Positions 32,101 to 46,900 of a stretch of 64,000 nt of DNA are shown here, one piece after another; the first letter of the stretch is position 1; each line of letters starts with the position of its first letter. The stretch is from Eunapius fragilis. Its lineage: Eukaryota > Porifera > Demospongiae > Spongillida > Spongillidae. Under the pieces are notes generated by a model. That model searched no databases and was not told where the DNA came from. It saw only the letters and a list, made by a program, of their open reading frames with translations. Position numbers and translations under genes: made by a program. Location: the NCBI GenBank assembly GCA_963681505.1, contig OY811981.1, forward strand, positions 310,001 to 374,000, read 5' to 3'.

Positions 32101-35100
32101 ATACATCTCTATGGGAAATATTGACTATCTTAGCATAGAGGTGTTGATGAGACATGCAATATGAGCAAACCACTGCACACATGGAAGATAGCAGTAACCA
32201 TTCCTCTATGTGTTTTAAATGCCACCCCGAGGATACCTGCTTTTGTATGGGTTTACCAAGCGATTCAAAAGTAGGTTCCCACCCATACATTTCTATGGGA
32301 AATTTTTGACTATCTTAGCATCGAGGTGTTGATGAGACATGGAATATGAGCAAACCACTGCACACATGGAAGATAGCAGTAACCATTGCTCTATCTGTTT
32401 TAAATGCCACCCCGAGCATACCTTCTTCGGTGTGGGTTACCCAAGCGATTCAAAAGTAGGTTCCAACCCATACATTCCTATGGGAAACCACCCATACATC
32501 TCTATGGGAAATATTGACTATCTTAGCATCGAGGTGTTGATGAGACATGGAATATGAGCAAACCACTGCACACATGGAAGATAGCAGTAACCATTCCTCT
32601 ATCTGTTTTAAATGCCACCCCGAGGATACCTGCTTTGGTATGGGTTTACCAAGCGATTCAAAAGTAGGTTCCCACCCATACATTCCTATGGGAAACCACC
32701 CATACATCTCTGTGGGAAATAGTGACTATCTTAGCATCGAGGTGTTGATGAGACATGGAATATGAGCAAACCACTGCACACATGGAAGATAGCAGTAACC
32801 ATTCCTCTATCTGTTTTAAATGCCACCCCGAGGATACCTGCTTTGGTATGGGTTTACCAAGCGATTCAAAAGTAGGTTCCAACCCATACATTCCTATGGG
32901 AAACCACCCATACATCTCTATGGGAAATATTGACTATCTTAGCATAGAGGTGTTGATGAGACATGCAATATGAGCAAACCACTGCACACATGGAAGATAG
33001 CAGTAACCATTCCTCTATCTGTTTTAAATGCCACCCCGAGGATACCTGCTTTGGTATGGGTTTACCAAGCGATTCAAAAGTAGGTTCCCACCCATACATT
33101 TCTATGGGAAATTTTTGACTATCTTAGCATCGAGGTGTTGATGAGACATGGAATATGAGCAAACCACTGCACACATGGAAGATAGCAGTAACCATTGCTC
33201 TATCTGTTTTTAATGCCACCCCGAGCATACCTTCTTCGGTGTGGGTTACCCAAGCGATTCAAAAGTAGGTTCCAACCCATACATTCCTATGGGAAACCAC
33301 CCATACATCTCTATGGGAAATATTGACTATCTTAGCATAGAGGTGTTGATGAGACATGCAATATGAGCAAACCACTGCACACATGGAAGATAGCAGTAAC
33401 CATTCCTCTATCTGTTTTAAATGCCACCCCGAGGATACCTGCTTTGGTATGGGTTTACCAAGCGATTCAAAAGTAGGTTCCCACCCATACATTTCTATGG
33501 GAAATTTTTGACTATCTTAGCATCGAGGTGTTGATGAGACATGGAATATGAGCAAACCACTGCACACATGGAAGATAGCAGTAACCATTGCTCTATCTGT
33601 TTTTAATGCCACCCCGAGCATACCTTCTTCGGTGTGGGTTACCCAAGCGATTCAAAAGTAGGTTCCAACCCATACATTCCTATGGGAAACCACCCATACA
33701 TCTCTATGGGAAATATTGACTATCTTAGCATAGAGGTGTTGATGAGACATGCAATATGAGCAAACCACTGCACACATGGAAGATAGCAGTAACCATTCCT
33801 CTATCTGTTTTAAATGCCACCCCGAGGATACCTGCTTTGGTATGGGTTTACCAAGCGATTCAAAAGTAGGTTCCCACCCATACATTTCTATGGGAAATTT
33901 TTGACTATCTTAGCATCGAGGTGTTGATGAGACATGGAATATGAGCAAACCACTGCACACATGGAAGATAGCAGTAACCATTGCTCTATCTGTTTTTAAT
34001 GCCACCCCGAGCATACCTTCTTCGGTGTGGGTTACCCAAGTGATTCAAAAGTAGGTTCCAACCCATACATTCCTATGGGAAACCACCCATACATCTCTAT
34101 GGGAAATATTGACTATCTTAGCATAGAGGTGTTGATGAGACATGCAATATGAGCAAACCACTGCACACATGGAAGATAGCAGTAACCATTCCTCTATCTG
34201 TTTTAAATGCCACCCCGAGGATACCTGCTTTGGTATGGGTTTACCAAGCGATTCAAAAGTAGGTTCCCACCCATACATTTCTATGGGAAATTTTTGACTA
34301 TCTTAGCATCGAGGTGTTGATGAGACATGGAATATGAGCAAACCACTGCACACATGGAAGATAGCAGTAACCATTGCTCTATCTGTTTTTAATGCCACCC
34401 CGAGCATACCTTCTTCGGTGTGGGTTACCCAAGCGATTCAAAAGTAGGTTCCAACCCATACATTCCTATGGGAAACCACCCATACATCTCTATGGGAAAT
34501 ATTGACTATCTTAGCATAGAGGTGTTGATGAGACATGCAATATGAGCAAACCACTGCACACATGGAAGATAGCAGTAACCATTCCTCTATCTGTTTTAAA
34601 TGCCACCCCGAGGATACCTGCTTTGGTATGGGTTTACCAAGCGATTCAAAAGTAGGTTCCCACCCATACATTCCTATGGGAAACCACCCATACATCTCTG
34701 TGGGAAATAGTGACTATCTTAGCATCGAGGTGTTGATGAGACATTGAATATGAGCAAACCACTGCACACATGGAAGATAGCAGTAACCATTCCTCTATCT
34801 GTTTTAAATGCCACCCCGAGGATACCTGCTTTGGTCTGGGTTTACCAAGCGATTCAAAAGTAGGTTCCCACCCATACATTTCTATGGGAAATTTTTGATT
34901 ATCTTAGCATCGAGGTGTTGATGAGACATGGAATATGAGCAAACCACTGCACACATGGAAGATAGCAGTAACCATTCCTCTATCTGTTTTAAATGCCACC
35001 CCGAGGATACCTGCTTTGGTATGGGTTTACCAAGCGATTCAAAAGTAGGTTCCAACCCATACATTCCTATGGGAAACAACCCATACATCTCTATGGGAAA

Positions 35101-37691
35101 TATTGACTATCTTAGCATAGAGGTGTTGATGAGACATGCAATATGAGCAAACCACTGCACACATGGAAGATAGCAGTAACCATTCCTCTATCTGTTTTTA
35201 ATGCCACCCCGAGGATACCTGCTTTGGTATGGGTTTACCAAGCGATTCAAAAGTAGGTTCCCACCCATACATTTCTATGGGAAATTTTTGACTATCTTAG
35301 CATCGAGGTGTTGATGAGACATGGAATATGAGCAAACCACTGCACACATGGAAGATAGCAGTAACCATTGCTCTATCTGTTTTAAATGCCACCCCGAGCA
35401 TACCTTCTTCGGTGTGGGTTACCCAAGCGATTCAAAAGTAGGTTCCAACCCATACATTCCTATGGGAAACCACCCATACATCTCTATGGGAAATATTGAC
35501 TATCTTAGCATAGAGGTGTTGATGAGACATGCAATATGAGCAAACCACTGCACACATGGAAGATAGCAGTAACCATTCCTCTATCTGTTTTAAATGCCAC
35601 CCCGAGGATACCTGCTTTGGTATGGGTTTACCAAGCGATTCAAAAGTAGGTTCCCACCCATACATTCCTATGGGAAACCACCCATACATCTCTGTGGGAA
35701 ATAGTGACTATCTTAGCATCGAGGTGTTGATGAGACATGCAATATGAGCAAACCACTGCACACATGGAAGATAGCAGTAACCATTCCTCTATCTGTTTTA
35801 AAAGCCACCCCGAGGATACCTGCTTTGGTATGGGTTTACCAAGCGATTCAAAAGTAGGTTCCCACCCATACATTTCTATGGGAAATTTTTGACTATCTTA
35901 GCATCGAGGTGTTGATGAGACATGGAATATGAGCAAACCACTGCACACATGGAAGATAGCAGTAACCATTCCTCTATCTGTTTTAAATACCACCCCGAGG
36001 ATACCTGCTTCGGTATGGGATACCCAAGCGATTCAAAAGTAGGTTCCCACCCATACATTCCTATGGGAAACCACCCATACATCTCTATGGGAAATAGTGA
36101 CTATCTTAGCATCGAGGTGTTGATGAGACATGCAATATGAGCAAACCACTGCACACATGGAAGATAGCAGTAACCACTCCTCTATCTCTTTTTAATGCCA
36201 CCCCGAGGATACCTGCTTTGGTATGGGTTTACCAAGCGATTCAAAAGTAGGTTCCCACCCATACATTTCTATGGGAATTTTTTGACTATCTTAGCATCGA
36301 GGTGTTGATGAGTCATGCAATATGAGCAAACCACTGCACACATGGAAGATAGCAGTAACCATTCCTCTATCTGTTTTAAATGCCACCCCGAGGATACCTG
36401 CTTTGGTATGGGTTTACCAAGCGATTCAAAAGTAGGTTCCCACCCATACATTTCTATGGGAAATTTTAGACTATCATAGCATCGAGGTGTTGATGAGTCA
36501 TGCAATATGAGCAAACCACTGCACACATGGAAGATAGCAGTAACCATTCCTCTATCTGTTTTAAATGCCACCCCGAGGATACCTGCTTTGGTATGGGTTT
36601 ACCAAGCGATTCAAAAGTAGGTTCCCACCCATACATTTCTATGGGAAATTTTTGACTATCTTAGCATCGAGGTGTTGATGAGACATGGAATATGAGCAAA
36701 CCACTGCACACATGGAAGATAGCAGTAACCATTCCTCTATCTGTTTTAAATGCCACCCCGAGGATACCTGCTTTGGTATGGGTTTACCAAGCGATTCAAA
36801 AGTAGGTTCCCACCCATACATTCCTATGGGAAACCACCCATACATCTCTATGGGAAATAGTGACTATCTTAGCATAGAGGTGTTGATGAGACATGCAATA
36901 TGAGCAAACCACTGCACACATGGAAGATAGCAGTAACCATTCCTCTATCTGTTTTAAATGCCACCCCGAGGATACCTGCTTTGGTATGGGTTTACCAAGC
37001 GATTCAAAAGTAGGTTCCCACCCATACATTCCTATGGGAAACCACCCATACATCTCTGTGGGAAATAGTGACTATCTTAGCATCGAGGTGTTGATGAGAC
37101 ATGCAATATGAGCAAACCACTGCACACATGGAAGATAGCAGTAACCATTCCTCTATCTGTTTTAAATGCCACCCCGAGCATACCTGCTTCGGTATGGGAT
37201 ACCCAAGCGATTCAAAAGTAGGTTCCCACCCATACATTCCTATGGGAAACCACCCATACATCTCTATGGGAAATAGTGACTATCTTAGCATCGAGGTGTT
37301 GATGAGACATGCAATATGAGCAAACCACTGCACACATGGAAGATAGCAGTAACCACTCATCTATCTCTTTTTAATGCCACCCCGAGGATACCTGCTTTGG
37401 TATGGGTTTACCAAGCGATTCAAAAGTAGGTTCCCACCCATACATTTCTATGGGAAATTTTTGACTATCTTAGCATCGAGGTGTTGATGAGTCATGCAAT
37501 ATGAGCAAACCACTGCACACATGGAAGATAGCAGTAACCATTCCTCTATCTGTTTTAAATGCCACCCCGAGGATACCTGCTTTGGTATGGGTTTACCAAG
37601 CGATTCAAAAGTAGGTTCCCACCCATACATTTCTATGGGAAATTTTTGACTATCTTAGCATCGAGGTGTTGATGAGTCATGCAATATGAGC
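29185..37691. repeat. 8,507-bp duplicated satellite block, copy 2
   Basis: Tandem copy of 20678-29184. Identity continues 36 bp further, to 37727 (matching 29220), before G29221/C37728 ends it. This marks the exchange interval as 29185-29220. Confidence 0.92.
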
Positions 37692-40600
37692 AAACCACTG
37701 CACACATGGAAGATAGCAGTAACCATTCCTCTATCTGTTTTAAATGCCACCCCGAGGATACCTGCTTTGGTATGGGTTTACCAAGCGATTCAAAAGTAGG
37801 TTCCCACCCATACATTTCTATGGGAAATTTTTGACTATCTTAGCATCGAGGTGTTGATGAGACATGGAATATGAGCAAACCACTGCACACATGGAAGATA
37901 GCAGTAACCATTCTTCTATCTGTTTTAAATGCCACCCCGAGGATACCTGCTTTGGTATGGGTTTACCAAGCGATTCAAAAGTAGGTTCCAACCCATACAT
38001 TCCTATGGGAAACCACCCATACATCTCTATGGGAAATATTGACTATCTTAGCATAGAGGTGTTGATGAGACATGCAATATGAGCAAACCACTGCACACAT
38101 GGAAGATAGCAGTAACCATTCCTCTATCTGTTTTAAATGCCACCCCGAGGATACCTGCTTTGGTATGGGTTTACCAAGCGATTCAAAAGTAGGTTCCCAC
38201 CCATACATTCCTATGGGAAACCACCCATACATCTCTGTGGGAAATAGTGACTATCTTAGCATCGAGGTGTTGATGAGACATGCAATATGAGCAAACCACT
38301 GCACACATGGAAGATAGCAGTAACCATTCCTCTATCTGTTTTAAAAGCCACCCCGAGGATACCTGCTTTGGTATGGGTTTACCAAGCGATTCAAAAGTAG
38401 GTTCCCACCCATACATTTCTATGGGAAATTTTTGACTATCTTAGCATCGAGGTGTTGATGAGACATGGAATATGAGCAAACCACTGCACACATGGAAGAT
38501 AGCAGTAACCATTCCTCTGTCTGTTTTAAATGCCACCCCGAGGATACCTGCTTCGGTATGGGATACCCAAGCGATTCAAAAGTAGGTTCCCACCCATACA
38601 TTCCTATGGGAAACCACCCATACATCTCTATGGGAAATAGTGACTATCTTAGCATCGAGGTGTTGATGAGACATGCAATATGAGCAAACCACTGCACACA
38701 TGGAAGATAGCAGTAACCATTCCTCTATCTGTTTTAAATGCCACCCCGAGCATACCTGCTTCGGTATGGGATACCCAAGCGATTCAAAAGTAGGTTCCCA
38801 CCCATACATTCCTATGGGAAACCACCCATACATCTCTATGGGAAATAGTGACTATCTTAGCATCGAGGTGTTGATGAGACATGCAATATGAGCAAACCAC
38901 TGCACACATGGAAGATAGCAGTAACCACTCATCTATCTCTTTTTAATGCCACCCCGAGGATACCTGCTTTGGTATGGGTTTACCAAGCGATTCAAAAGTA
39001 GGTTCCCACCCATACATTTCTATGGGAAATTTTTGACTATCTTAGCATCGAGGTGTTGATGAGTCATGCAATATGAGCAAACCACTGCACACATGGAAGA
39101 TAGCAGTAACCATTCCTCTATCTGTTTTAAATGCCACCCCGAGGATACCTGCTTTGGTATGGGTTTACCAAGCGATTCAAAAGTAGGTTCCCACCCATAC
39201 ATTTCTATGGGAAATTTTTGACTATCTTAGCATCGAGGTGTTGATGAGTCATGCAATATGAGCAAACCACTGCACACATGGAAGATAGCAGTAACCATTC
39301 CTCTATCTGTTTTAAATGCCACCCCGAGGATACCTGCTTTGGTATGGGTTTACCAAGCGATTCAAAAGTAGGTTCCCACCCATACATTTCTATGGGAAAT
39401 TTTTGACTATCTTAGCATCGAGGTGTTGATGAGACATGGAATATGAGCAAACCACTGCACACATGGAAGATAGCAGTAACCATTCTTCTATCTGTTTTAA
39501 ATGCCACCCCGAGGATACCTGCTTTGGTATGGGTTTACCAAGCGATTCAAAAGTAGGTTCCAACCCATACATTCCTATGGGAAACCACCCATACATCTCT
39601 ATGGGAAATATTGACTATCTTAGCATAGAGGTGTTGATGAGACATGCAATATGAGCAAACCACTGCACACATGGAAGATAGCAGTAACCATTCCTCTATC
39701 TGTTTTAAATGCCACCCCGAGGATACCTGCTTTGGTATGGGTTTACCAAGCGATTCAAAAGTAGGTTCCCACCCATACATTCCTATGGGAAACCACCCAT
39801 ACATCTCTGTGGGAAATAGTGACTATCTTAGCATCGAGGTGTTGATGAGACATGCAATATGAGCAAACCACTGCACACATGGAAGATAGCAGTAACCATT
39901 CCTCTATCTGTTTTAAAAGCCACCCCGAGGATACCTGCTTTGGTATGGGTTTACCAAGCGATTCAAAAGTAGGTTCCCACCCATACATTTCTATGGGAAA
40001 TTTTTGACTATCTTAGCATCGAGGTGTTGATGAGACATGGAATATGAGCAAACCACTGCACACATGGAAGATAGCAGTAACCATTCCTCTGTCTGTTTTA
40101 AATGCCACCCCGAGGATACCTGCTTCGGTATGGGATACCCAAGCGATTCAAAAGTAGGTTCCCACCCATACATTCCTATGGGAAACCACCCATACATCTC
40201 TATGGGAAATAGTGACTATCTTAGCATCGAGGTGTTGATGAGACATGCAATATGAGCAAACCACTGCACACATGGAAGATAGCAGTAACCATTCCTCTAT
40301 CTGTTTTAAATGCCACCCCGAGCATACCTGCTTCGGTATGGGATACCCAAGCGATTCAAAAGTAGGTTCCCACCCATACATTCCTATGGGAAACCACCCA
40401 TACATCTCTATGGGAAATAGTGACTATCTTAGCATCGAGGTGTTGATGAGACATGCAATATGAGCAAACCACTGCACACATGGAAGATAGCAGTAACCAC
40501 TCATCTATCTCTTTTTAATGCCACCCCGAGGATACCTGCTTTGGTATGGGTTTACCAAGCGATTCAAAAGTAGGTTCCCACCCATACATTTCTATGGGAA

Positions 40601-42640
40601 ATTTTTGACTATCTTAGCATCGAGGTGTTGATGAGTCATGCAATATGAGCAAACCACTGCACACATGGAAGATAGCAGTAACCATTCCTCTATCTGTTTT
40701 AAATGCCACCCCGAGGATACCTGCTTTGGTATGGGTTTACCAAGCGATTCAAAAGTAGGTTCCCACCCATACATTTCTATGGGAAATTTTTGACTATCTT
40801 AGCATCGAGGTGTTGATGAGTCATGCAATATGAGCAAACCACTGCACACATGGAAGATAGCAGTAACCATTCCTCTATCTGTTTTAAATGCCACCCCGAG
40901 GATACCTGCTTTGGTATGGGTTTACCAAGCGATTCAAAAGTAGGTTCCCACCCATACATTTCTATGGGAAATTTTTGACTATCTTAGCATCGAGGTGTTG
41001 ATGAGACATGGAATATGAGCAAACCACTGCACACATGGAAGATAGCAGTAACCATTCTTCTATCTGTTTTAAATGCCACCCCGAGCATACCTGCTTCGGT
41101 ATGGGATACCCAAGCGATTCAAAAGTAGGTTCCCACCCATACATTCCTATGGGAAACCACCCATACATCTCTATGGGAAATAGTGACTATCTTAGCATCG
41201 AGGTGTTGATGAGACATGCAATATGAGCAAACCACTGCACACATGGAAGATAGCAGTAACCACTCATCTATCTCTTTTTAATGCCACCCCGAGGATACCT
41301 GCTTTGGTATGGGTTTACCAAGCGATTCAAAAGTAGGTTCCCACCCATACATTTCTATGGGAAATTTTTGACTATCTTAGCATCGAGGTGTTGATGAGTC
41401 ATGCAATATGAGCAAACCACTGCACACATGGAAGATAGCAGTAACCATTCCTCTATCTGTTTTAAATGCCACCCCGAGGATACCTGCTTTGGTATGGGTT
41501 TACCAAGCGATTCAAAAGTAGGTTCCCACCCATACATTTCTATGGGAAATTTTTGACTATCTTAGCATCGAGGTGTTGATGAGTCATGCAATATGAGCAA
41601 ACCACTGCACACATGGAAGATAGCAGTAACCATTCCTCTATCTGTTTTAAATGCCACCCCGAGGATACCTGCTTTGGTATGGGTTTACCAAGCGATTCAA
41701 AAGTAGGTTCCCACCCATACATTTCTATGGGAAATTTTTGACTATCTTAGCATCGAGGTGTTGATGAGACATGGAATATGAGCAAACCACTGCACACATG
41801 GAAGATAGCAGTAACCATTCTTCTATCTGTTTTAAATGCCACCCCGAGGATACCTGCTTTGGTATGGGTTTACCAAGCGATTCAAAAGTAGGTTCCAACC
41901 CATACATTCCTATGGGAAACCACCCATACATCTCTATGGGAAATATTGACTATCTTAGCATAGAGGTGTTGATGAGACATGCAATATGAGCAAACCACTG
42001 CACACATGGAAGATAGCAGTAACCATTCCTCTATCTGTTTTAAATGCCACCCCGAGGATACCTGCTTTGGTATGGGTTTACCAAGCGATTCAAAAGTAGG
42101 TTCCCACCCATACATTCCTATGGGAAACCACCCATACATCTCTGTGGGAAATAGTGACTATCTTAGCATCGAGGTGTTGATGAGACATGCAATATGAGCA
42201 AACCACTGCACACATGGAAGATAGCAGTAACCATTCCTCTATCTGTTTTAAAAGCCACCCCGAGGATACCTGCTTTGGTATGGGTTTACCAAGCGATTCA
42301 AAAGTAGGTTCCCACCCATACATTTCTATGGGAAATTTTTGACTATCTTAGCATCGAGGTGTTGATGAGACATGGAATATGAGCAAACCACTGCACACAT
42401 GGAAGATAGCAGTAACCATTCCTCTGTCTGTTTTAAATGCCACCCCGAGGATACCTGCTTCGGTATGGGATACCCAAGCGATTCAAAAGTAGGTTCCCAC
42501 CCATACATTCCTATGGGAAACCACCCATACATCTCTATGGGAAATAGTGACTATCTTAGCATCGAGGTGTTGATGAGACATGCAATATGAGCAAACCACT
42601 GCACACATGGAAGATAGCAGTAACCACTCCTCTATCTCTT
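37120..42640. repeat. Array block with 1,572-bp and 763-bp periods
   Basis: About two and a half copies of a 1,572-bp (four-dimer) higher-order unit, with landmarks at 37448/39020/40592 and 37818/39390. A 763-bp shift follows (40592/41355, 40777/41540). Shared CCATTCTTCTATC and CCTCTGTCTG variants tie the copies together. Confidence 0.82.
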
Positions 42641-45600
42641 TTTAATGCCACCCCGAGGATACCTGCTGTGGTATGGGTTTACCAAGCGATTCAAAAGTAG
42701 GTTCCCACCCATACATTTCTATGGGAAATTTTAGACTATCATAGCATCGAGGTGTTGATGAGTCATGCAATATGAGCAAACCACTGCACACATGGAAGAT
42801 AGCAGTAACCATTCCTCTATCTGTTTTAAATGCCACCCCGAGGATACCTGCTTTGGTATGGGTTTACCAAGCGATTCAAAAGTAGGTTCCCACCCATACA
42901 TTTCTATGGGAAATTTTTGACTATCTTAGCATCGAGGTGTTGATGAGACATGGAATATGAGCAAACCACTGCACACATGGAAGATAGCAGTAACCATTCC
43001 TCTATCTGTTTTAAATGCCACCCCGAGGATACCTGCTTTGGTATGGGTTTACCAAGCGATTCAAAAGTAGGTTCCCACCCATACATTCCTATGGGAAACC
43101 ACCCATACATCTCTATGGGAAATAGTGACTATCTTAGCATAGAGGTGTTGATGAGACATGCAATATGAGCAAACCACTGCACACATGGAAGATAGCAGTA
43201 ACCATTCCTCTATCTGTTTTAAATGCCACCCCGAGGATACCTGCTTTGGTATGGGTTTACCAAGCGATTCAAAAGTAGGTTCCCACCCATACATTCCTAT
43301 GGGAAACCACCCATACATCTCTGTGGGAAATAGTGACTATCTTAGCATCGAGGTGTTGATGAGACATGCAATATGAGCAAACCACTGCACACATGGAAGA
43401 TAGCAGTAACCATTCCTCTATCTGTTTTAAATGCCACCCCGAGCATACCTGCTTCGGTATGGGATACCCAAGCGATTCAAAAGTAGGTTCCCACCCATAC
43501 ATTCCTATGGGAAACCACCCATACATCTCTATGGGAAATAGTGACTATCTTAGCATCGAGGTGTTGATGAGACATGCAATATGAGCAAACCACTGCACAC
43601 ATGGAAGATAGCAGTAACCACTCCTCTATCTCTTTTTAATGCCACCCCGAGGATACCTGCTTTGGTATGGGTTTACCAAGCGATTCAAAAGTAGGTTCCC
43701 ACCCATACATTTCTATGGGAAATTTTTGACTATCTTAGCATCGAGGTGTTGATGAGTCATGCAATATGAGCAAACCACTGCACACATGGAAGATAGCAGT
43801 AACCATTCCTCTATCTGTTTTAAATGCCACCCCGAGGATACCTGCTTTGGTATGGGTTTACCAAGCGATTCAAAAGTAGGTTCCCACCCATACATTTCTA
43901 TGGGAAATTTTTGACTATCTTAGCATCGAGGTGTTGATGAGTCATGCAATATGAGCAAACCACTGCACACATGGAAGATAGCAGTAACCATTCCTCTATC
44001 TGTTTTAAATGCCACCCCGAGGATACCTGCTTTGGTATGGGTTTACAAAGCGATTCAAAAGTAGGTTCCCACCCATACATTTCTATGGGAAATTTTTGAC
44101 TATCTTAGCATCGAGGTGTTGATGAGACATGGAATATGAGCAAACCACTGCACACATGGAAGATAGCAGTAACCATTCTTCTATCTGTTTTAAATGCCAC
44201 CCCGAGGATACCTGCTTTGGTATGGGTTTACCAAGCGATTCAAAAGTAGGTTCCCACCCATACATTTCTATGGGAAATTTTTGACTATCTTAGCATCGAG
44301 GTGTTGATGAGACATGGAATATGAGCAAACCACTGCACACATGGAAGATAGCAGTAACCATTCTTCTATCTGTTTTAAATGCCACCCCGAGGATACCTGC
44401 TTTGGTATGGGTTTACCAAGCGATTCAAAAGTAGGTTCCAACCCATACATTCCTATGGGAAACCACCCATACATCTCTATGGGAAATATTGACTATCTTA
44501 GCATAGAGGTGTTGATGAGACATGCAATATGAGCAAACCACTGCACACATGGAAGATAGCAGTAACCATTCCTCTATCTGTTTTAAATGCCACCCCGAGG
44601 ATACCTGCTTTGGTATGGGTTTACCAAGCGATTCAAAAGTAGGTTCCCACCCATACATTCCTATGGGAAACCACCCATACATCTCTGTGGGAAATAGTGA
44701 CTATCTTAGCATCGAGGTGTTGATGAGACATGCAATATGAGCAAACCACTGCACACATGGAAGATAGCAGTAACCATTCCTCTATCTGTTTTAAAAGCCA
44801 CCCCGAGGATACCTGCTTTGGTATGGGTTTACCAAGCGATTCAAAAGTAGGTTCCCACCCATACATTTCTATGGGAAATTTTTGACTATCTTAGCATCGA
44901 GGTGTTGATGAGACATGGAATATGAGCAAACCACTGCACACATGGAAGATAGCAGTAACCATTCCTCTGTCTGTTTTAAATGCCACCCCGAGGATACCTG
45001 CTTCGGTATGGGATACCCAAGCGATTCAAAAGTAGGTTCCCACCCATACATTCCTATGGGAAACCACCCATACATCTCTATGGGAAATAGTGACTATCTT
45101 AGCATCGAGGTGTTGATGAGACATGCAATATGAGCAAACCACTGCACACATGGAAGATAGCAGTAACCACTCCTCTATCTCTTTTTAATGCCACCCCGAG
45201 GATACCTGCTGTGGTATGGGTTTACCAAGCGATTCAAAAGTAGGTTCCCACCCATACATTTCTATGGGAAATTTTAGACTATCATAGCATCGAGGTGTTG
45301 ATGAGTCATGCAATATGAGCAAACCACTGCACACATGGAAGATAGCAGTAACCATTCCTCTATCTGTTTTAAATGCCACCCCGAGGATACCTGCTTTGGT
45401 ATGGGTTTACCAAGCGATTCAAAAGTAGGTTCCCACCCATACATTTCTATGGGAAATTTTTGACTATCTTAGCATCGAGGTGTTGATGAGACATGGAATA
45501 TGAGCAAACCACTGCACACATGGAAGATAGCAGTAACCATTCCTCTATCTGTTTTAAATGCCACCCCGAGGATACCTGCTTTGGTATGGGTTTACCAAGC

Positions 45601-46900
45601 GATTCAAAAGTAGGTTCCCACCCATACATTCCTATGGGAAACCACCCATACATCTCTATGGGAAATAGTGACTATCTTAGCATAGAGGTGTTGATGAGAC
45701 ATGCAATATGAGCAAACCACTGCACACATGGAAGATAGCAGTAACCATTCCTCTATCTGTTTTAAATGCCACCCCGAGGATACCTGCTTTGGTATGGGTT
45801 TACCAAGCGATTCAAAAGTAGGTTCCCACCCATACATTCCTATGGGAAACCACCCATACATCTCTGTGGGAAATAGTGACTATCTTAGCATCGAGGTGTT
45901 GATGAGACATGCAATATGAGCAAACCACTGCACACATGGAAGATAGCAGTAACCATTCCTCTATCTGTTTTAAATGCCACCCCGAGCATACCTGCTTCGG
46001 TATGGGATACCCAAGCGATTCAAAAGTAGGTTCCCACCCATACATTCCTATGGGAAACCACCCATACATCTCTATGGGAAATAGTGACTATCTTAGCATC
46101 GAGGTGTTGATGAGACATGCAATATGAGCAAACCACTGCACACATGGAAGATAGCAGTAACCACTCCTCTATCTCTTTTTAATGCCACCCCGAGGATACC
46201 TGCTTTGGTATGGGTTTACCAAGCGATTCAAAAGTAGGTTCCCACCCATACATTTCTATGGGAAATTTTTGACTATCTTAGCATCGAGGTGTTGATGAGT
46301 CATGCAATATGAGCAAACCACTGCACACATGGAAGATAGCAGTAACCATTCCTCTATCTGTTTTAAATGCCACCCCGAGGATACCTGCTTTGGTATGGGT
46401 TTACCAAGCGATTCAAAAGTAGGTTCCCACCCATACATTTCTATGGGAAATTTTTGACTATCTTAGCATCGAGGTGTTGATGAGTCATGCAATATGAGCA
46501 AACCACTGCACACATGGAAGATAGCAGTAACCATTCCTCTATCTGTTTTAAATGCCACCCCGAGGATACCTGCTTTGGTATGGGTTTACAAAGCGATTCA
46601 AAAGTAGGTTCCCACCCATACATTTCTATGGGAAATTTTTGACTATCTTAGCATCGAGGTGTTGATGAGACATGGAATATGAGCAAACCACTGCACACAT
46701 GGAAGATAGCAGTAACCATTCTTCTATCTGTTTTAAATGCCACCCCGAGGATACCTGCTTTGGTATGGGTTTACCAAGCGATTCAAAAGTAGGTTCCAAC
46801 CCATACATTCCTATGGGAAACCACCCATACATCTCTATGGGAAATATTGACTATCTTAGCATAGAGGTGTTGATGAGACATGCAATATGAGCAAACCACT
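42641..46900. repeat. Array block with 2,543-bp period and a one-unit indel
   Basis: Landmarks at 42642/45185, 42904/45447, 43713/46256 and 43898/46441 are 2,543 bp apart. From 44268 the offset drops to 2,358 because the first copy holds one additional 185-bp unit (about 44083-44267). A 971-bp shift follows (46256/47227). Confidence 0.82.
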
